Assembly: GCF_018066915.1 (NCBI RefSeq) | Contig: NZ_JAGPVV010000019.1 | Coordinates: forward strand, 1-34,307 | DNA from: Roseovarius sp. | GTDB lineage: Bacteria > Pseudomonadota > Alphaproteobacteria > Rhodobacterales > Rhodobacteraceae | Reading direction: 5' to 3' | Length of the DNA stretch: 34,307 bases | In this document: positions 1 through 8,389 of the stretch, one piece after another | How positions within the stretch are numbered: the first letter of the stretch is position 1 | How the letters are laid out: every line of letters starts with the position of its first letter | Program-made: the position numbers and the translations under genes | Notes under the pieces: generated by a model | What the model saw: the letters and a program-made list of their open reading frames with translations, nothing else | What the model was told of the DNA's origin: nothing | Databases searched by the model: none

Positions 1-1
1 C

Positions 2-301
2 AAGAAAGAGGAACAGCTGCTGGCCATGCAGGGCGAGATGTCCCAAGCGGCCAATCGGGCGTTCCGCCAATTACTCGATGCCGACATGAAGTTCGGGGTC
101 GTCAAGGACACCGACGGCAGCCTCAAGGTCACCAAGACCGAGAACGGCGTCAACCCGCTCTGCTTCGGCCAAACCGCGCTTCTGGGCTGCGACGTGTGGG
201 AACATTCCTACTACATCGACTTCCGCAACAAGCGCCCGGCCTATCTGACCAACTTCCTCGACAATCTGGTCAACTGGGAAAACGTCGCTTCGCGGATGTG
301 A
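2..301 (+). CDS. sodB: Superoxide dismutase (Fe/Mn family), C-terminal part
   Basis: This is the 3' end of a gene that starts before the window; the open frame runs from base 2 to a TGA at 299-301. Fe/Mn superoxide dismutases convert superoxide to oxygen and hydrogen peroxide. The visible part carries the family's C-terminal metal-binding signature, DVWEHSYYIDF, in which the Asp and His are metal ligands, followed by the typical NKRPAYLTNFLDNLVNW tail. The internal ATG at 26 reported by the ORF track is not the true start. A strong terminator lies 20 bases after the stop. I cannot tell Fe from Mn specificity from this fragment; sodB is the usual name in this group. Confidence 0.93.
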   Translation, partial: KKEEQLLAMQGEMSQAANRAFRQLLDADMKFGVVKDTDGSLKVTKTENGVNPLCFGQTALLGCDVWEHSYYIDFRNKRPAYLTNFLDNLVNWENVASRM

Positions 302-321
302 TCGACCTTCTGACTTTCGTC

Positions 322-354
322 AAAGCCCCCCACCTCTGTCGTGGGGGGCTTTTT
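322..354 (+). terminator. Rho-independent terminator of the superoxide dismutase gene
   Basis: A perfect 12-base-pair stem (AAAGCCCCCCAC / GTGGGGGGCTTT) with a 7-base loop ends in five T. It lies 20 bases after the sod stop, so it very likely ends that transcript and isolates it from the next gene. Confidence 0.92.
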
Positions 355-382
355 CGTGTCCCACCCCGCGCGACGTGCCAGA

Positions 383-411
383 CCTTACAAAATCACCTTA
401 CAAACCTTACA
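383..411 (+). repeat. Three short direct repeats CCTTACA upstream of the permease gene
   Basis: CCTTACA occurs at 383, 396 and 405, with a degenerate fourth copy (CCTTGAG) at 414. They lie between the sod terminator and the rarD-like start at 488. Direct repeats in a promoter region can be operator half-sites, but no regulator is identified and chance cannot be excluded. Confidence 0.4.
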
Positions 412-487
412 GACCTTGAGGTTTGCCCTTGCCCCCACCGGCCACATGCGGCAGCACTCGGGCAACGGATCTGAAGGACGACATCAC

Positions 488-1384
488 ATGCGCGAGGCGA
501 CCAAAGGTATTCTGGCGATGGTCGCCACCTGCACGGTCTGGGGGCTGTCGGGCATCTATTACAAGCTGCTCGATCATATTCCCCCCATTGAAATTCTCGC
601 CCACCGCACTCTCTGGTCCTTCATCTTCTTTGCGCTCGTCCTCTTGGTGCAGGGGAGAATTTCCGTTTTGCGTCAAACCCTTGGCGCGCGCCACTCGGTG
701 CTCTTGATCGGTTTTGCGGCGCTGATGATCTCGACCAACTGGTTCGTTTTCATCACCTCGATTCAGATCGGCAAGGCGGTCGAGGCCTCTTTGGGCTATT
801 ACATCTTCCCACTGGTCGCGGTGCTCTTGGGGGCCATCGCCTTTCGCGAACGTCTTGGAAAGGCTCAGCTTTTTGCCGTGGCCCTTGCCGCGACGGCGGT
901 CATCACCCTGACCATCGGCCTTGGCGTCCCACCTTGGATCGCGCTCATACTGGCCACCAGCTTTGGCTTCTATGGTCTTGTTAAAAAAGGGCTTTCCGTT
1001 GGTCCTGTGGTTTCCGTGACAGCCGAGGTGCTGCTCCTCTCGCCCATTGCCTTGGGGGTCTTGTGGTGGTTCCACTCCGACGGGCACGGGGCCTTTGGCA
1101 CCAATTGGCAGGACAGCCTGCTCCTGGCCTTCTCCGGCATCCTCACCGCGTCCCCGCTCATCATGTTCAGTTACGCGACAAAACGCATCACTCTGGCCAC
1201 GGTCGGACTGGTCCAATACTTGAACCCCAGCCTGCAATTCCTTGTTGCGACACTCTTATTTCGCGAAGTCTTCAGCTTCTGGCACGCCATCGCCTTTGGC
1301 ATGATCTGGTCTGCCTTGGCGATTTACACCACCGCCAGTCTGCGTCAGGACAGGGCGGCGCGCAGGGCCATCCTCAAATCCTGA
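488..1384 (+). CDS. rarD: RarD/EamA family permease
   Basis: This encodes a 298-residue inner-membrane protein of the drug/metabolite transporter superfamily (EamA repeats), with about ten hydrophobic segments. The N-terminus (KGILAMVATCTVWGLSGIYYKLL, then PPIEILAHRTLWS) matches the RarD subfamily, and the length is normal for it. The start at 488 is chosen because GAAGGA lies just upstream and the protein begins at the first membrane segment. The ORF-track start at 341 would overlap the sod terminator. The 3' end overlaps the convergent LOG-family gene by 40 bases. The substrate is unknown; RarD is historically called a chloramphenicol-sensitivity protein, but that says little about function here. 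Confidence 0.9.
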   Translation: MREATKGILAMVATCTVWGLSGIYYKLLDHIPPIEILAHRTLWSFIFFALVLLVQGRISVLRQTLGARHSVLLIGFAALMISTNWFVFITSIQIGKAVEASLGYYIFPLVAVLLGAIAFRERLGKAQLFAVALAATAVITLTIGLGVPPWIALILATSFGFYGLVKKGLSVGPVVSVTAEVLLLSPIALGVLWWFHSDGHGAFGTNWQDSLLLAFSGILTASPLIMFSYATKRITLATVGLVQYLNPSLQFLVATLLFREVFSFWHAIAFGMIWSALAIYTTASLRQDRAARRAILKS

Positions 1385-1896
1385 ACCGTTTCAACGCTTT
1401 GCACAAAGGACTTCACGTTGTCCCCGGCAAATCCCTGCGTCACCACATGATCCAGAAGCTGAATGAGAGGTGTCCAATAGCCTTCTGTATTCAATAGGAA
1501 AATCGGCTTTTGGTGCAGCCCGAGTTGCCGCCATGTCAGCACCTCAAAGAACTCATCCAGCGATCCCGCGCCACCGGGCAGAACCACGATGGCGTCTGAA
1601 TTCATGAACATCACTTTCTTGCGTTCATGCATGGTCTCGACCACAATATATTGCGTCAGATCCCGCTTGCCCACTTCCCAAGCCACGAGATGCGCGGGGA
1701 TAACCCCAAAGGTCTCGCCGCCCGCCTCTTGCACCGCCCGCGCCGTGGCCCCCATCAGCCCAACATCCCCCGCGCCATAAACGAGCCGCCATCCCGCCGC
1801 GGCCAACATCTCGCCTACGGCGGTTGCATCTTGCATATATATAGGGTCGCGCCCGGGGCGTGCGCCGCAAAAGACACAGACGGAACGCGCGGTCAT
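1345..1896 (-). CDS. LOG-family Rossmann-fold protein (TIGR00730 type)
   Basis: This 183-residue protein belongs to the LOG / 'lysine decarboxylase-like' family. Characterised members are nucleoside 5'-monophosphate phosphoribohydrolases, including cytokinin-activating enzymes. The N-terminus CVFCGARPG and the motif PGGAGSLDEFFEVLTW (family pattern PGGxGTxxE, with Ser instead of Thr) are visible. The start at 1896 (MTARSVCVFCG) has GGAG upstream and gives the normal length. The longer ORF to 2211 is antisense to the LysM gene and is rejected. It converges on the permease gene with a 40-base overlap and diverges from the LysM gene. Its real substrate in this organism is unknown. Confidence 0.92.
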   Translation of the reverse strand: MTARSVCVFCGARPGRDPIYMQDATAVGEMLAAAGWRLVYGAGDVGLMGATARAVQEAGGETFGVIPAHLVAWEVGKRDLTQYIVVETMHERKKVMFMNSDAIVVLPGGAGSLDEFFEVLTWRQLGLHQKPIFLLNTEGYWTPLIQLLDHVVTQGFAGDNVKSFVQSVETVQDLRMALRAALS

Positions 1897-1926
1897 GAAA
1901 TCACTCCGGGCATATGCAGGGTTGTT

Positions 1927-1955
1927 TTGACCCGTGATAGCCTTGTTGCTATTCT
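1927..1955 (+). promoter_or_regulatory. Sigma-70 type promoter for the LysM protein gene
   Basis: TTGACC (1927-1932) and TATTCT (1950-1955) are separated by 17 bases, a near-ideal -35/-10 pair. Transcription would start near 1962, after the ORF-track start at 1934. This supports the LysM gene start at 2000. Confidence 0.65.
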
Positions 1956-1999
1956 CGGACAACCGGCCAAAGCGCCGCGATAGGGGGATTTTTAGAAAG

Positions 2000-3106
2000 A
2001 TGAGCAAATTCGGTGGCTTAGGCACTGGATCGGCGGTCGGCCTTGGCGGGTTGGCGGTGATCGGCGCAGTTGTGGCGGCCCTCTGGTTCCGCGCGCAGCC
2101 CGCGCCCACCTCGGAAACGGCCCCCGTGATCGAAACCGCCGAGGCTCCAGCCCCCGCACTTCCCGACCCCGCCCCGACCCCTGACATGCCCGAGGCCCCG
2201 ACCATCGACACGTTCCGGTTGGAACCCGGCGGTCAGATGATCATTGCCGGTCAGGCCGAGCCGGGATCGCAGGTTTCCATCCTCTTGGACAACGTCAATG
2301 TCGGCGCGGTTCTTTCTGATAATGCAGGGAAATTCGTGCAATTCCTCGACCTGCCCGCCAGCACCGCGCCGCGTGTCCTGTCGCTCCGGATGCGCTCGGA
2401 GGCGTCCGGCCAAGAGCGTGCCTCTGAGGACGAAATCATCATCGCACCTACCCCGACCACAGTCGCGGCCAGTGACGCGCAAACTGTGAGCTCCGACACC
2501 CAAGTTACCGATACAGAAGAAAATTCCTCGCAAGAGGTGACCGAGGCGCAAGGCGGCGAGCAACCCAGCCAGACCGTGCTTCTGACCGATGAAACCGGCG
2601 TGCGCGTCCTGCAGACCCCCTCTGTGGGTACCCCGCCCGACGTCATGTCGAGCGTCGCCCTCGATGCGATCACCTATTCGCCCGACGGCGATGTCGAGCT
2701 GTCTGGCCGCGCGCAAGGCACTGGATTCGTTCGGATTTATCTCGACAACGATCCTGTCGTGACCTCGCCCATATCTCCCGCCGGGGATTGGACCACCCCC
2801 TTGCCCGAGGTCGATACCGGCGTCTACACCCTGCGTGTGGACGAGGTGGACACCACCGGCGCCGTCACGTCGCGGGTGGAAACCCCTTTCAAGCGCGAGG
2901 ATCAGGCCCTCCTGACCGCCGCGCAAACAACCGAGACCAGCCCCATCCGCGCCATCACCGTGCAACCCGGCTCGACCCTCTGGGCAATCTCGCGTGAGGC
3001 CTATGGCGAGGGTCTGCTCTATGTCCGCGTGTTCGAGGCCAATCGCGACCGCATCCGCGATCCCGACTTGATCTATCCCGGCCAAGTGTTTGCCTTGCCA
3101 CAATAA
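2000..3106 (+). CDS. Membrane-anchored LysM-domain protein
   Basis: The 368-residue product has one N-terminal membrane segment (about residues 12-30), a Pro/Ala/Glu-rich linker, two beta-rich repeats that look Ig-like (around IDTFRLEPGGQMIIAGQAEPGS and ITYSPDGDVELSGRAQGTG), and a C-terminal LysM domain (about 318-368: VQPGSTLWAISREAYGEG..IYPGQVF). LysM binds the glycan of peptidoglycan, so the protein is probably anchored in the inner membrane and contacts the cell wall. The start at 2000 is set by the promoter at 1927-1955 and the position of the membrane segment; the ribosome-binding site is weak. The exact role is unknown. Similar proteins are common in Rhodobacteraceae. Confidence 0.88.
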   Translation: MSKFGGLGTGSAVGLGGLAVIGAVVAALWFRAQPAPTSETAPVIETAEAPAPALPDPAPTPDMPEAPTIDTFRLEPGGQMIIAGQAEPGSQVSILLDNVNVGAVLSDNAGKFVQFLDLPASTAPRVLSLRMRSEASGQERASEDEIIIAPTPTTVAASDAQTVSSDTQVTDTEENSSQEVTEAQGGEQPSQTVLLTDETGVRVLQTPSVGTPPDVMSSVALDAITYSPDGDVELSGRAQGTGFVRIYLDNDPVVTSPISPAGDWTTPLPEVDTGVYTLRVDEVDTTGAVTSRVETPFKREDQALLTAAQTTETSPIRAITVQPGSTLWAISREAYGEGLLYVRVFEANRDRIRDPDLIYPGQVFALPQ

Positions 3107-3125
3107 TCCTTTCTGGCAATCACCC

Positions 3126-3149
3126 TGTCTCAGGGCTATCTCTGAGACA
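3126..3149 (+). terminator. Hairpin between the LysM and ABC exporter genes
   Basis: TGTCTCAG and CTGAGACA form a perfect 8-base-pair stem with an 8-base loop; flanking CCC/GGG can extend it with one bulged base. It lies 20 bases after the LysM stop. There is no T tract, so termination is only a suggestion. Confidence 0.4.
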
Positions 3150-3170
3150 AGGGATTGAAAAGGCCAGCCC

Positions 3171-4991
3171 ATGCGCCACGCCAGAATTACCACGTCAGAC
3201 GCCCCCTCGAAGGGGTGGCGCACCATACGCCGGGTCGCCCCCTACCTGTGGCCCGCCGATCAACCCTGGGTCAAGCGCCGCGTGGTGCTGGCGCTCCTGT
3301 CTCTGGTGGTGGCCAAGCTGATCGGCGTGGGCACACCGTTTTTCTATAAGGCCGCCGTCGACATGCTGGCCGGAGAGGGGCAATCCGCAGCCTGGATGTT
3401 GGGGGCGGGGGCGATTGGCCTGACGGTCGCATATGGCATGGCGCGGCTGATGACGGTCGGGTTCCAACAGTTGCGCGATGTGATCTTTGCCCGTGTCGCA
3501 CAACGTGCCTTGCGGGCGTTGGCCCTCAAGACCTTCCAACATATCCACGCAATGTCAATGCGTTACCACATCACACGCAAGACCGGCGGCCTCAGCCGGA
3601 TCATCGAGCGCGGGGTCAAGGGGGTCGAGTTCCTGCTGCGCTTCCTACTCTTCTCCATCGGTCCGCTCGTCCTCGAACTGGCGCTGATTGGCATCGTGCT
3701 CGCGCTGGTGTTCAATATCTGGTATCTGGTCGTGGTTGTCGCGGTAATCGGCACCTATGTCGCCTTTACCTTCAAGGTCACGGAATGGCGCGTGCGCTTG
3801 CGCAAGGAAATGAACGATCAGGATACCGACGCCAACCAAAAGGCGATCGACAGCCTACTCAATTTCGAGACGGTCAAGTATTTCGGCGCGGAACGCCGCG
3901 AAGCCAGCCGGTATGACGCAGCCATGGCCGGCTATGAGCAGGCCGCGCTTCAGACGTCCTATTCGCTGGCCTTTCTCAACTTTGGCCAGTCGCTGATCAT
4001 CACTGGCGGCTTGGTGATCGTGATGGTCATGGCGGCGATGGGCGTGCAATCGGGCAGTATGACAGTGGGGGATTTCGTCATGGTCAACGCCTACATGATC
4101 CAGATCACAATGCCTCTCAACTTTCTTGGCACCGTTTATCGCGAGATCCGGCAGGCCTTGGTTGATATGTCGGAAATGTTCGATTTGTTAGAGCAAAAGA
4201 CTGATGTAGAGGATAAGCCGGGTGCGGAAGTTCTGAAAGTGAAAGGGGCCGCTGTGCGGCTTGAGGCGGTGGATTTCGGGTATGACGCCAATCGCGCCAT
4301 TTTGCGGGGGGTCACGCTCGATGTTCCGGCGGGGCAGACGGTGGCGGTCGTGGGCCCCTCGGGATCGGGCAAGTCGACCATCGGGCGCTTGCTCTTTCGG
4401 TTCTATGACGTGCAGGCGGGGCGTGTGCTGATCGACGGGCAGGATGTGCGCGACGTCACGCAAGAGAGCCTGCATGCAGCCATTGGCGTGGTGCCGCAGG
4501 ATACGGTGCTCTTCAACGACACCGTCGGCTATAACATCGGCTATGGCCGCGCCGGGGCCACACAGGCCGAGATCGAAGAGGCTGCGCGCGCAGCCCAGAT
4601 CCATGATTTTATTGCAAGCTTGCCAGAGGGATATGCGACGCAGGTGGGCGAACGCGGGCTGAAGTTGTCGGGGGGTGAGAAACAGCGTGTGGGAATCGCC
4701 CGGACGCTGCTCAAAAATCCACCAATCCTTCTCCTCGACGAGGCGACCAGCGCGCTTGATACCCAGACCGAAGGCGACATTCAGGGTGCCTTGGCGCGTG
4801 CGGCCGAAGGGCGCACCGTGATCATGATTGCGCATCGCCTGTCCACCGTTGCCAATGCCGATAGAATTGTTGTTCTGGATCAAGGTGTTGTTGTCGAAGA
4901 AGGCACGCATGCCGATCTCTTGGCCCGGCAGGGGCGCTATGCCGCCCTCTGGCAACGGCAGGCCAGCGAGGCGGCAGAAGAAGCGGCCTGA
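3171..4991 (+). CDS. Atm1-type ABC exporter (fused permease and ATPase)
   Basis: This 606-residue half-transporter has an N-terminal six-helix membrane domain (about 40-330) and a C-terminal ATPase domain. Walker A is GPSGSGKST (about 394), the signature is LSGGEKQ (about 499), and Walker B is ILLLDEATSALD. The segment NFETVKYFGAERRE is typical of the Atm1/ABCB7/HMT1 subfamily, whose members export glutathione-linked sulfur or metal compounds from the cytosol or mitochondrial matrix. It should work as a homodimer in the inner membrane. The start at 3171 has AAAAGG upstream. Substrate assignment is by family only; a general multidrug exporter is the alternative. Confidence 0.92.
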   Translation: MRHARITTSDAPSKGWRTIRRVAPYLWPADQPWVKRRVVLALLSLVVAKLIGVGTPFFYKAAVDMLAGEGQSAAWMLGAGAIGLTVAYGMARLMTVGFQQLRDVIFARVAQRALRALALKTFQHIHAMSMRYHITRKTGGLSRIIERGVKGVEFLLRFLLFSIGPLVLELALIGIVLALVFNIWYLVVVVAVIGTYVAFTFKVTEWRVRLRKEMNDQDTDANQKAIDSLLNFETVKYFGAERREASRYDAAMAGYEQAALQTSYSLAFLNFGQSLIITGGLVIVMVMAAMGVQSGSMTVGDFVMVNAYMIQITMPLNFLGTVYREIRQALVDMSEMFDLLEQKTDVEDKPGAEVLKVKGAAVRLEAVDFGYDANRAILRGVTLDVPAGQTVAVVGPSGSGKSTIGRLLFRFYDVQAGRVLIDGQDVRDVTQESLHAAIGVVPQDTVLFNDTVGYNIGYGRAGATQAEIEEAARAAQIHDFIASLPEGYATQVGERGLKLSGGEKQRVGIARTLLKNPPILLLDEATSALDTQTEGDIQGALARAAEGRTVIMIAHRLSTVANADRIVVLDQGVVVEEGTHADLLARQGRYAALWQRQASEAAEEAA

Positions 4992-5058
4992 CCGCCTTGT
5001 CATGGGACAGTTACCTTGGCCCATTAGACATCCGAGCATCGAGCGCTACATATCGCAC

Positions 5059-5086
5059 TTGTCAGGGTGCAATGACGATATATAGT
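5059..5086 (+). promoter_or_regulatory. Candidate promoter with inverted repeat upstream of the HNH gene
   Basis: TTGTCA (5059-5064) and TATAGT (5081-5086) are 16 bases apart. The inverted repeat ATATCG (5050-5055) / CGATAT (5076-5081) surrounds the -35 element and touches the -10 element, which is where a repressor site could lie. This is a candidate from pattern only. Confidence 0.4.
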
Positions 5087-5103
5087 GGATTCAGGACGGG
5101 GTG

Positions 5104-5123
5104 AGGTGCCCGCTCTGGCACCT
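5104..5123 (+). other. Hairpin in the leader of the HNH gene
   Basis: AGGTGCC and GGCACCT form a perfect 7-base-pair stem with a 6-base loop. It lies 38 bases upstream of the HNH start and downstream of the candidate promoter. Its function is unknown; no T tract follows. Confidence 0.35.
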
Positions 5124-5161
5124 GCATCCCTGACGACCGGGGTGAGAGGATAGTCTGTCAG

Positions 5162-5746
5162 ATGGACGGCGATTTCAGGACCGAATTCGTAAGAGAACCC
5201 GCCTCGTTGCGGCATTTTCCGGCGCTCGTGCTGAACGCTGACTATCGCCCTCTGTCCTACTACCCGCTCTCGCTCTGGACTTGGCAAGAGGCGGTCAAGG
5301 CGGCTTGGTCGGATCGGGTGGACATCGTGGCGGAATACGATCACTGGGTCCGAAGCCCAAGCACGGTGATCCGCATACCGTCCGTTATCGTGTTGAAAGA
5401 TTACGTAAAACCCCAAAAGCGCGTGGCCTTCACGCGCTTTAATTTATTTCTGCGCGACGAATTCATGTGCCAATATTGCGGCTCCAAGGGCGATCTGACC
5501 TTTGACCACGTGGTGCCGCGCGCCTCGGGCGGGGTTACAAGCTGGGAGAATGTTGTGGCGGCTTGCAGCCCCTGCAACCTGCGAAAAGGCTCCAAGAGCC
5601 TGCGCCAATCGGGCCTGAGCCTGCGCAAACCGCCGCGCATGCCGGGGGCAGAGCAATTGCGCAATCTGGGGCGCAAGTTTCCCCCGAACCATCTGCATGA
5701 CAGTTGGCTCGATTACCTCTACTGGGATGCCGAACTCGACGCTTGA
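5162..5746 (+). CDS. HNH endonuclease-family protein
   Basis: The 194-residue protein has a C-terminal HNH domain (about 100-150): a CxxC pair (CQYC), the core FDHVVPRASGG, the central Asn in WENVVAACSPCN, and a second CxxC pair that together form a structural zinc site. The N-terminal half (PALVLNADYRPLSYYPLSLWTW) is characteristic of a widely conserved bacterial HNH protein of unknown cellular role, common in alphaproteobacteria. It is a predicted metal-dependent nuclease, but there is no restriction or phage context here, so a housekeeping function is plausible. The start has GAGAGG upstream. Confidence 0.9.
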   Translation: MDGDFRTEFVREPASLRHFPALVLNADYRPLSYYPLSLWTWQEAVKAAWSDRVDIVAEYDHWVRSPSTVIRIPSVIVLKDYVKPQKRVAFTRFNLFLRDEFMCQYCGSKGDLTFDHVVPRASGGVTSWENVVAACSPCNLRKGSKSLRQSGLSLRKPPRMPGAEQLRNLGRKFPPNHLHDSWLDYLYWDAELDA

Positions 5747-5849
5747 GGGCGGGCTCTTTGCCTGCTGGCCAACGCTTGCATCTTGCCCCGGTCCCGGCGC
5801 AAATATGCGCGGTGGCTAGGGCGGGGCAACGACCCTAAGGGAGAACAGA

Positions 5850-7253
5850 ATGATTCCGGTCAGAGGATATGCAGGCGCCAAGGTTGCGGTGCTGGGGCTG
5901 GGCCGGTCTGGCCTCTCGGCGGCGCGCGCCCTGCGCGCGGGCGGTGCCGAGGTGCTGGCCTGGGACGATAGCGAAACCGCGCGCGCTGCGGCCGCCGCCG
6001 AGGGATTTGCCACTGTCGATCTGGCACGCGCGGGGGCCTTTGACGGGGTCGCCTCTCTCATCGTCAGCCCTGGCATCCCGCATCTTTATCCAACGCCCAA
6101 CCGCGTGATCGCTGCGGCGCAAGAGGTGGGTGTGCCGGTCGACAATGACATCGGCCTCTTTTTCCGCTCGCTCGCCACTGATGAGTGGGATGGGTTCGAC
6201 GTGACCCCCAAAGTGATTGCAGTCACCGGCAGCAATGGAAAATCCACCACATCGGCGCTCATTCACCATATCTTGTGCGAGGCAGGGCGCGCGGCGCAGC
6301 TTGCGGGCAATATCGGGCGCGGTGTGCTCGACATCGACCCGCCCGAGGAAAGCGGCGTCGTCGTGCTGGAACTGAGCAGCTATCAGACCGATCTGGCCCG
6401 GGCGCTGACGCCGGATGTGGCGGTTTTCACCAACCTGTCGCCCGACCATCTCGACCGTCATGGCGGCTTGGGGGGGTATTTCGCAGCCAAGCGCAGGCTA
6501 TTCGCCGAAGGCGGACCGGACCGGGCGGTGATTGGCGTGGACGAGGCCGAGGGGCGCTATCTGGCAGGGCAGATGGCCGAAGGACCGACCGATGATCGGG
6601 TGATCCGCATTTCGGTCGATCGCAAACTTACCGGCTTTGGTTGGTCGGTCTTTGCGCGCAAGGGGTTTCTCAGCGAATATCGGCATGGGCGACAAGTGGG
6701 CGCAATTGATCTGCGCGAGGTCAAGGGCCTGCCGGGATCGCACAATCACCAGAACGCCTGTGCCGCCTATGCCGCCTGCCGGACCTTGGGTCTGGCCCCG
6801 CGCGTGATCGAGGCAGGGTTTCACAGCTATGCCGGTCTGCCGCATCGCAGTCAGCGGGTGGCGGAAAAGGATGGTGTCATCTTTGTCAACGACAGCAAGG
6901 CCACCAATGTCGACAGCGCGCTCAAGGCGCTGTTGGCGTTCCAGAATATCCGCTGGATCTGTGGTGGGCTGGAAAAAGAAGGCGGTTTGGCCGGGCTGGC
7001 CCCCGGTCTTGCGCATGTGCGCCGGGCCTATGTGATCGGGCGCGAAGCGGCACAATTCGCCATCGGGCTGGGGGCGGTTGATACCGAGGTCTGCACCACC
7101 ATGGCCGAGGCGGTGGCGCGTGCGATGCGCGATGCAGAGCCGGGGGATGTGGTGCTCTTGGCCCCGGCTGCGGCGAGTTTCGACCAATACGACAATTTCG
7201 AACAGCGCGGCGAGGATTTCATGGCGCAGGTGCGCGCGCGGCTGGATCTCTAG
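5850..7253 (+). CDS. murD: UDP-N-acetylmuramoyl-L-alanine--D-glutamate ligase
   Basis: MurD adds D-glutamate to UDP-MurNAc-L-Ala in the cytoplasmic stage of peptidoglycan synthesis, using ATP. The 467-residue protein shows the N-terminal Rossmann segment ([17 protein letters not shown]), the Mur ligase ATP loop GSNGKSTT (about 127-134), ELSSYQTD and [11 protein letters not shown] in the central domain, and NDSKATN in the third. All three Mur ligase domains are present and the length is normal. AAGGGAG lies upstream of the ATG. The usual dcw neighbours (mraY, ftsW, murG) are not adjacent; instead it leads a run of unrelated small genes. Confidence 0.96.
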   Translation: MIPVRGYAGAKVAVLGLGRSGLSAARALRAGGAEVLAWDDSETARAAAAAEGFATVDLARAGAFDGVASLIVSPGIPHLYPTPNRVIAAAQEVGVPVDNDIGLFFRSLATDEWDGFDVTPKVIAVTGSNGKSTTSALIHHILCEAGRAAQLAGNIGRGVLDIDPPEESGVVVLELSSYQTDLARALTPDVAVFTNLSPDHLDRHGGLGGYFAAKRRLFAEGGPDRAVIGVDEAEGRYLAGQMAEGPTDDRVIRISVDRKLTGFGWSVFARKGFLSEYRHGRQVGAIDLREVKGLPGSHNHQNACAAYAACRTLGLAPRVIEAGFHSYAGLPHRSQRVAEKDGVIFVNDSKATNVDSALKALLAFQNIRWICGGLEKEGGLAGLAPGLAHVRRAYVIGREAAQFAIGLGAVDTEVCTTMAEAVARAMRDAEPGDVVLLAPAAASFDQYDNFEQRGEDFMAQVRARLDL

Positions 7254-7256
7254 GCC

Positions 7257-7868
7257 ATGATGCGGCTCGATCATCTGGCGGTCGCGGCACAGAGCCTTGA
7301 GGCAGGGCGCGCGCATGTCGAAGAGGCACTTGGCCTGCGGTTGCAGCCCGGCGGTCAGCATGAGCATTTCGGCACGCATAACCTGCTCTTGGGGTTGGAG
7401 GATGGGCTCTATCTCGAGCTGATCGCGATTGATCCGGGCGCTTCGGCCCCCGCTTATCCGCGCTGGTTCGATCTTGATCGGTTCACTGGCGTGCCGCGCT
7501 TGCGCAACTGGATTTGCGCGGTCGATGATCTGAGTGCGGCGCTCTTGCGGCATCCGGGCGCGGGGCAGGCGGTGGCCTTGGCGCGTGGCGATCTGCGGTG
7601 GCGAATGGCGGTGCCGGTGGATGGTATCCTGCCGCTGGACAATCTCTTTCCGGCGCTGATCGAGTGGCAGGGTGCGGCGCATCCGGCGGCGCGCCTCACG
7701 CCTTCGGGCGCGCGGCTGTTGCGGCTGGTGGTCACGCATCCCGAAGCGGCGATCCTGCGGGCGACGGTTGGGGCCGAGTTGCACGATGCGCGCGTGGTGT
7801 TCGAGCCAGGCCCCACGGGTATGCGGGCCGAGATTGAAACGCCCCATGGGCCAAGGGTGATCGAATGA
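7257..7868 (+). CDS. Glyoxalase-like (VOC superfamily) protein
   Basis: The 203-residue protein starts with RLDHLAVAAQSLEAGRAHVEEALGL and continues HFGTHNLLLGLEDGLYLELIAIDP. This is the pattern of the Glyoxalase_3-like domain of the vicinal oxygen chelate superfamily, which holds metal-dependent lyases, dioxygenases and binding proteins. Possible metal ligands are His5 and the Glu of YLELIAID. It starts 3 bases after the murD stop and overlaps the next gene by 4 bases, so it is probably co-transcribed with both. ATG at 7260 is an equally possible start. The substrate is unknown. Confidence 0.86.
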   Translation: MMRLDHLAVAAQSLEAGRAHVEEALGLRLQPGGQHEHFGTHNLLLGLEDGLYLELIAIDPGASAPAYPRWFDLDRFTGVPRLRNWICAVDDLSAALLRHPGAGQAVALARGDLRWRMAVPVDGILPLDNLFPALIEWQGAAHPAARLTPSGARLLRLVVTHPEAAILRATVGAELHDARVVFEPGPTGMRAEIETPHGPRVIE

Positions 7869-8344
7869 TCCTGAGACAAGCAGACCCGCGCGATATTCCC
7901 CAGATCCTCGCCTTCTGGAACCCGCTTATTCGCGAGACCTCCGTCACCTTTACCACGGTGGAAAAGACGCCAGAAACTTTGGCGGCGGATCTTGCGGCGC
8001 GCGGTGCCGCGTTTCAGGTGGCAGAAGAGGCGGGCAGGCTGCTGGGATTTGCCAGCTATGGCACGTTCCGGTCGGGGCCGGGTTATGCCCATACCGCCGA
8101 ACATACGGTCATTCTGGCTCCCGAGGCGCGCGGGCGCGGGGTAGGGCGGGCCTTGATGGCGCGACTGCAAGAGGTGGCGCGCGCGGCGGATATGCATGTG
8201 CTGGTGGCGGGTGTCAGCGGCGAGAACTTGGGCGCCATTGCCTTTCACCGGGCCATCGGCTTTGCCGAGGTGGCGCGCATGCCCGAAGTGGGGCGAAAAT
8301 TCGGGCGCTGGATGGATTTGGTGCTTTTGCAGAAAGTCCTGTGA
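7865..8344 (+). CDS. GNAT family N-acetyltransferase (phosphinothricin acetyltransferase-like)
   Basis: The 159-residue protein is a single GNAT domain. The acetyl-CoA binding motif is visible as HTVILAPEARGRGVGRALMARL, and the C-terminal AIAFHRAIGFAEVARMPEVGRKFGRWMDLVLLQK is typical of the phosphinothricin/methionine sulfoximine acetyltransferase branch. Enzymes of this branch N-acetylate small amino-acid-like compounds. Its ATG overlaps the preceding stop by 4 bases (ATGA), indicating translational coupling. The real substrate cannot be read from sequence. Confidence 0.9.
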   Translation: MILRQADPRDIPQILAFWNPLIRETSVTFTTVEKTPETLAADLAARGAAFQVAEEAGRLLGFASYGTFRSGPGYAHTAEHTVILAPEARGRGVGRALMARLQEVARAADMHVLVAGVSGENLGAIAFHRAIGFAEVARMPEVGRKFGRWMDLVLLQKVL

Positions 8345-8389
8345 TGGTTTGCACTGACAGGGGCGGGGAATGGGTCTAGGGTAACGCCC

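Noticed and set aside
2018-3226. 402-codon minus-strand ORF opposite the LysM gene
   Set aside because: Its Gly/Arg/His-rich translation is typical of an antisense frame in high-GC DNA, and the plus strand encodes a recognisable LysM protein with a promoter.
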